Shown piece after piece: positions 6,201 to 6,245 of a stretch of 6,245 bases of DNA. Made by a program: the position numbers and the translations under genes. This stretch comes from Minisyncoccota bacterium (GTDB lineage Bacteria; Patescibacteriota; Minisyncoccia; Moranbacterales; GCA-2747515), in assembly GCA_938034715.1 (NCBI GenBank), contig CALHMM010000029.1:1-6245 (forward strand). The letters are read 5' to 3'. Position 1 is the stretch's first letter, and the number at the start of each line of letters is the position of its first letter. Under the pieces are notes generated by a model. The model did not search any database. It worked only from the letters and a program-made list of their open reading frames with translations, and was not told the DNA's origin.

Positions 6201-6245
6201 TTATTCCAGAGCAGCACTTCCTGCACTAATCTCTGAAATTTCTTG
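6201..6245 (-). CDS. atpG: F-type ATP synthase gamma subunit, C-terminal 14 residues (gene enters from the right edge)
   Basis: The final 14 codons and the TAA stop read QEISEISAGSAALE, which resembles the conserved C-terminal helix end of gamma subunits (typically TQEIxEIVxGAxAL). Its position just before atpD, in the same direction and with a 34-base gap, supports the call. Only a fragment is visible, so the rest of the protein cannot be judged. Confidence 0.88.
   Translation of the reverse strand, partial: QEISEISAGSAALE

Noticed and set aside
1..6245. Possible genetic code change (TGA read as Gly or Trp), suggested by no TGA stop among six genes
   Set aside because: No in-frame TGA occurs in any gene, all Trp codons checked in leuS are TGG, and Gly uses GGN. 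Six stops are too few to infer reassignment.

Overview
Every gene in this window reads leftward (minus strand). In reading order they are atpG (last 14 codons), atpD, atpC, an unrecognised small membrane protein, a two-CBS-domain protein, an ion transporter of the NhaD/ArsB-like IT superfamily, and the first 529 codons of leuS. The DNA is bacterial, fairly AT-rich and tightly packed. The longest gene-free stretch is 176 bases. There is no RNA gene, mobile element, CRISPR array or sign of recent transfer.

Right end (about 4300-6245): this is the tail of an F-type ATP synthase operon in the usual gamma-beta-epsilon order, with gaps of 34 and 26 bases. Beta and epsilon look complete and functional. 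A 141-residue protein of mostly membrane segments follows atpC after 48 bases with no visible terminator, so it is probably read through from the atp operon.

Middle (about 1660-3885): a CBS-pair protein and a 12-segment transporter follow. Each has a possible promoter of the form TTGCTT-N17-TATAWA just upstream. The transporter has the two symmetric halves of its superfamily. It ends in the window's only convincing intrinsic terminator, a 10-bp stem followed by a T run.

Left end (1-1587): the N-terminal part of leucyl-tRNA synthetase runs off the window edge. It has its own likely promoter squeezed against the terminator. Its editing domain carries about 90 extra residues compared with the textbook bacterial enzyme, and this is the most interesting feature here.

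None of the six visible start codons has a recognisable Shine-Dalgarno sequence; the leaders are A/T-rich. All genes read with the standard code: tryptophans in leuS are all TGG and no internal TGA occurs. Stops are four TAG and two TAA. Weak SD use, small intergenic gaps and an enlarged LeuRS would fit a candidate-phylum lineage such as Patescibacteria, but this is an inference with modest support. The genes make ordinary sense together: proton- or sodium-driven ATP synthesis, an ion transporter that could draw on or adjust the same gradient, a possible adenylate sensor, and a housekeeping synthetase. I do not see a clearly new multi-gene system.
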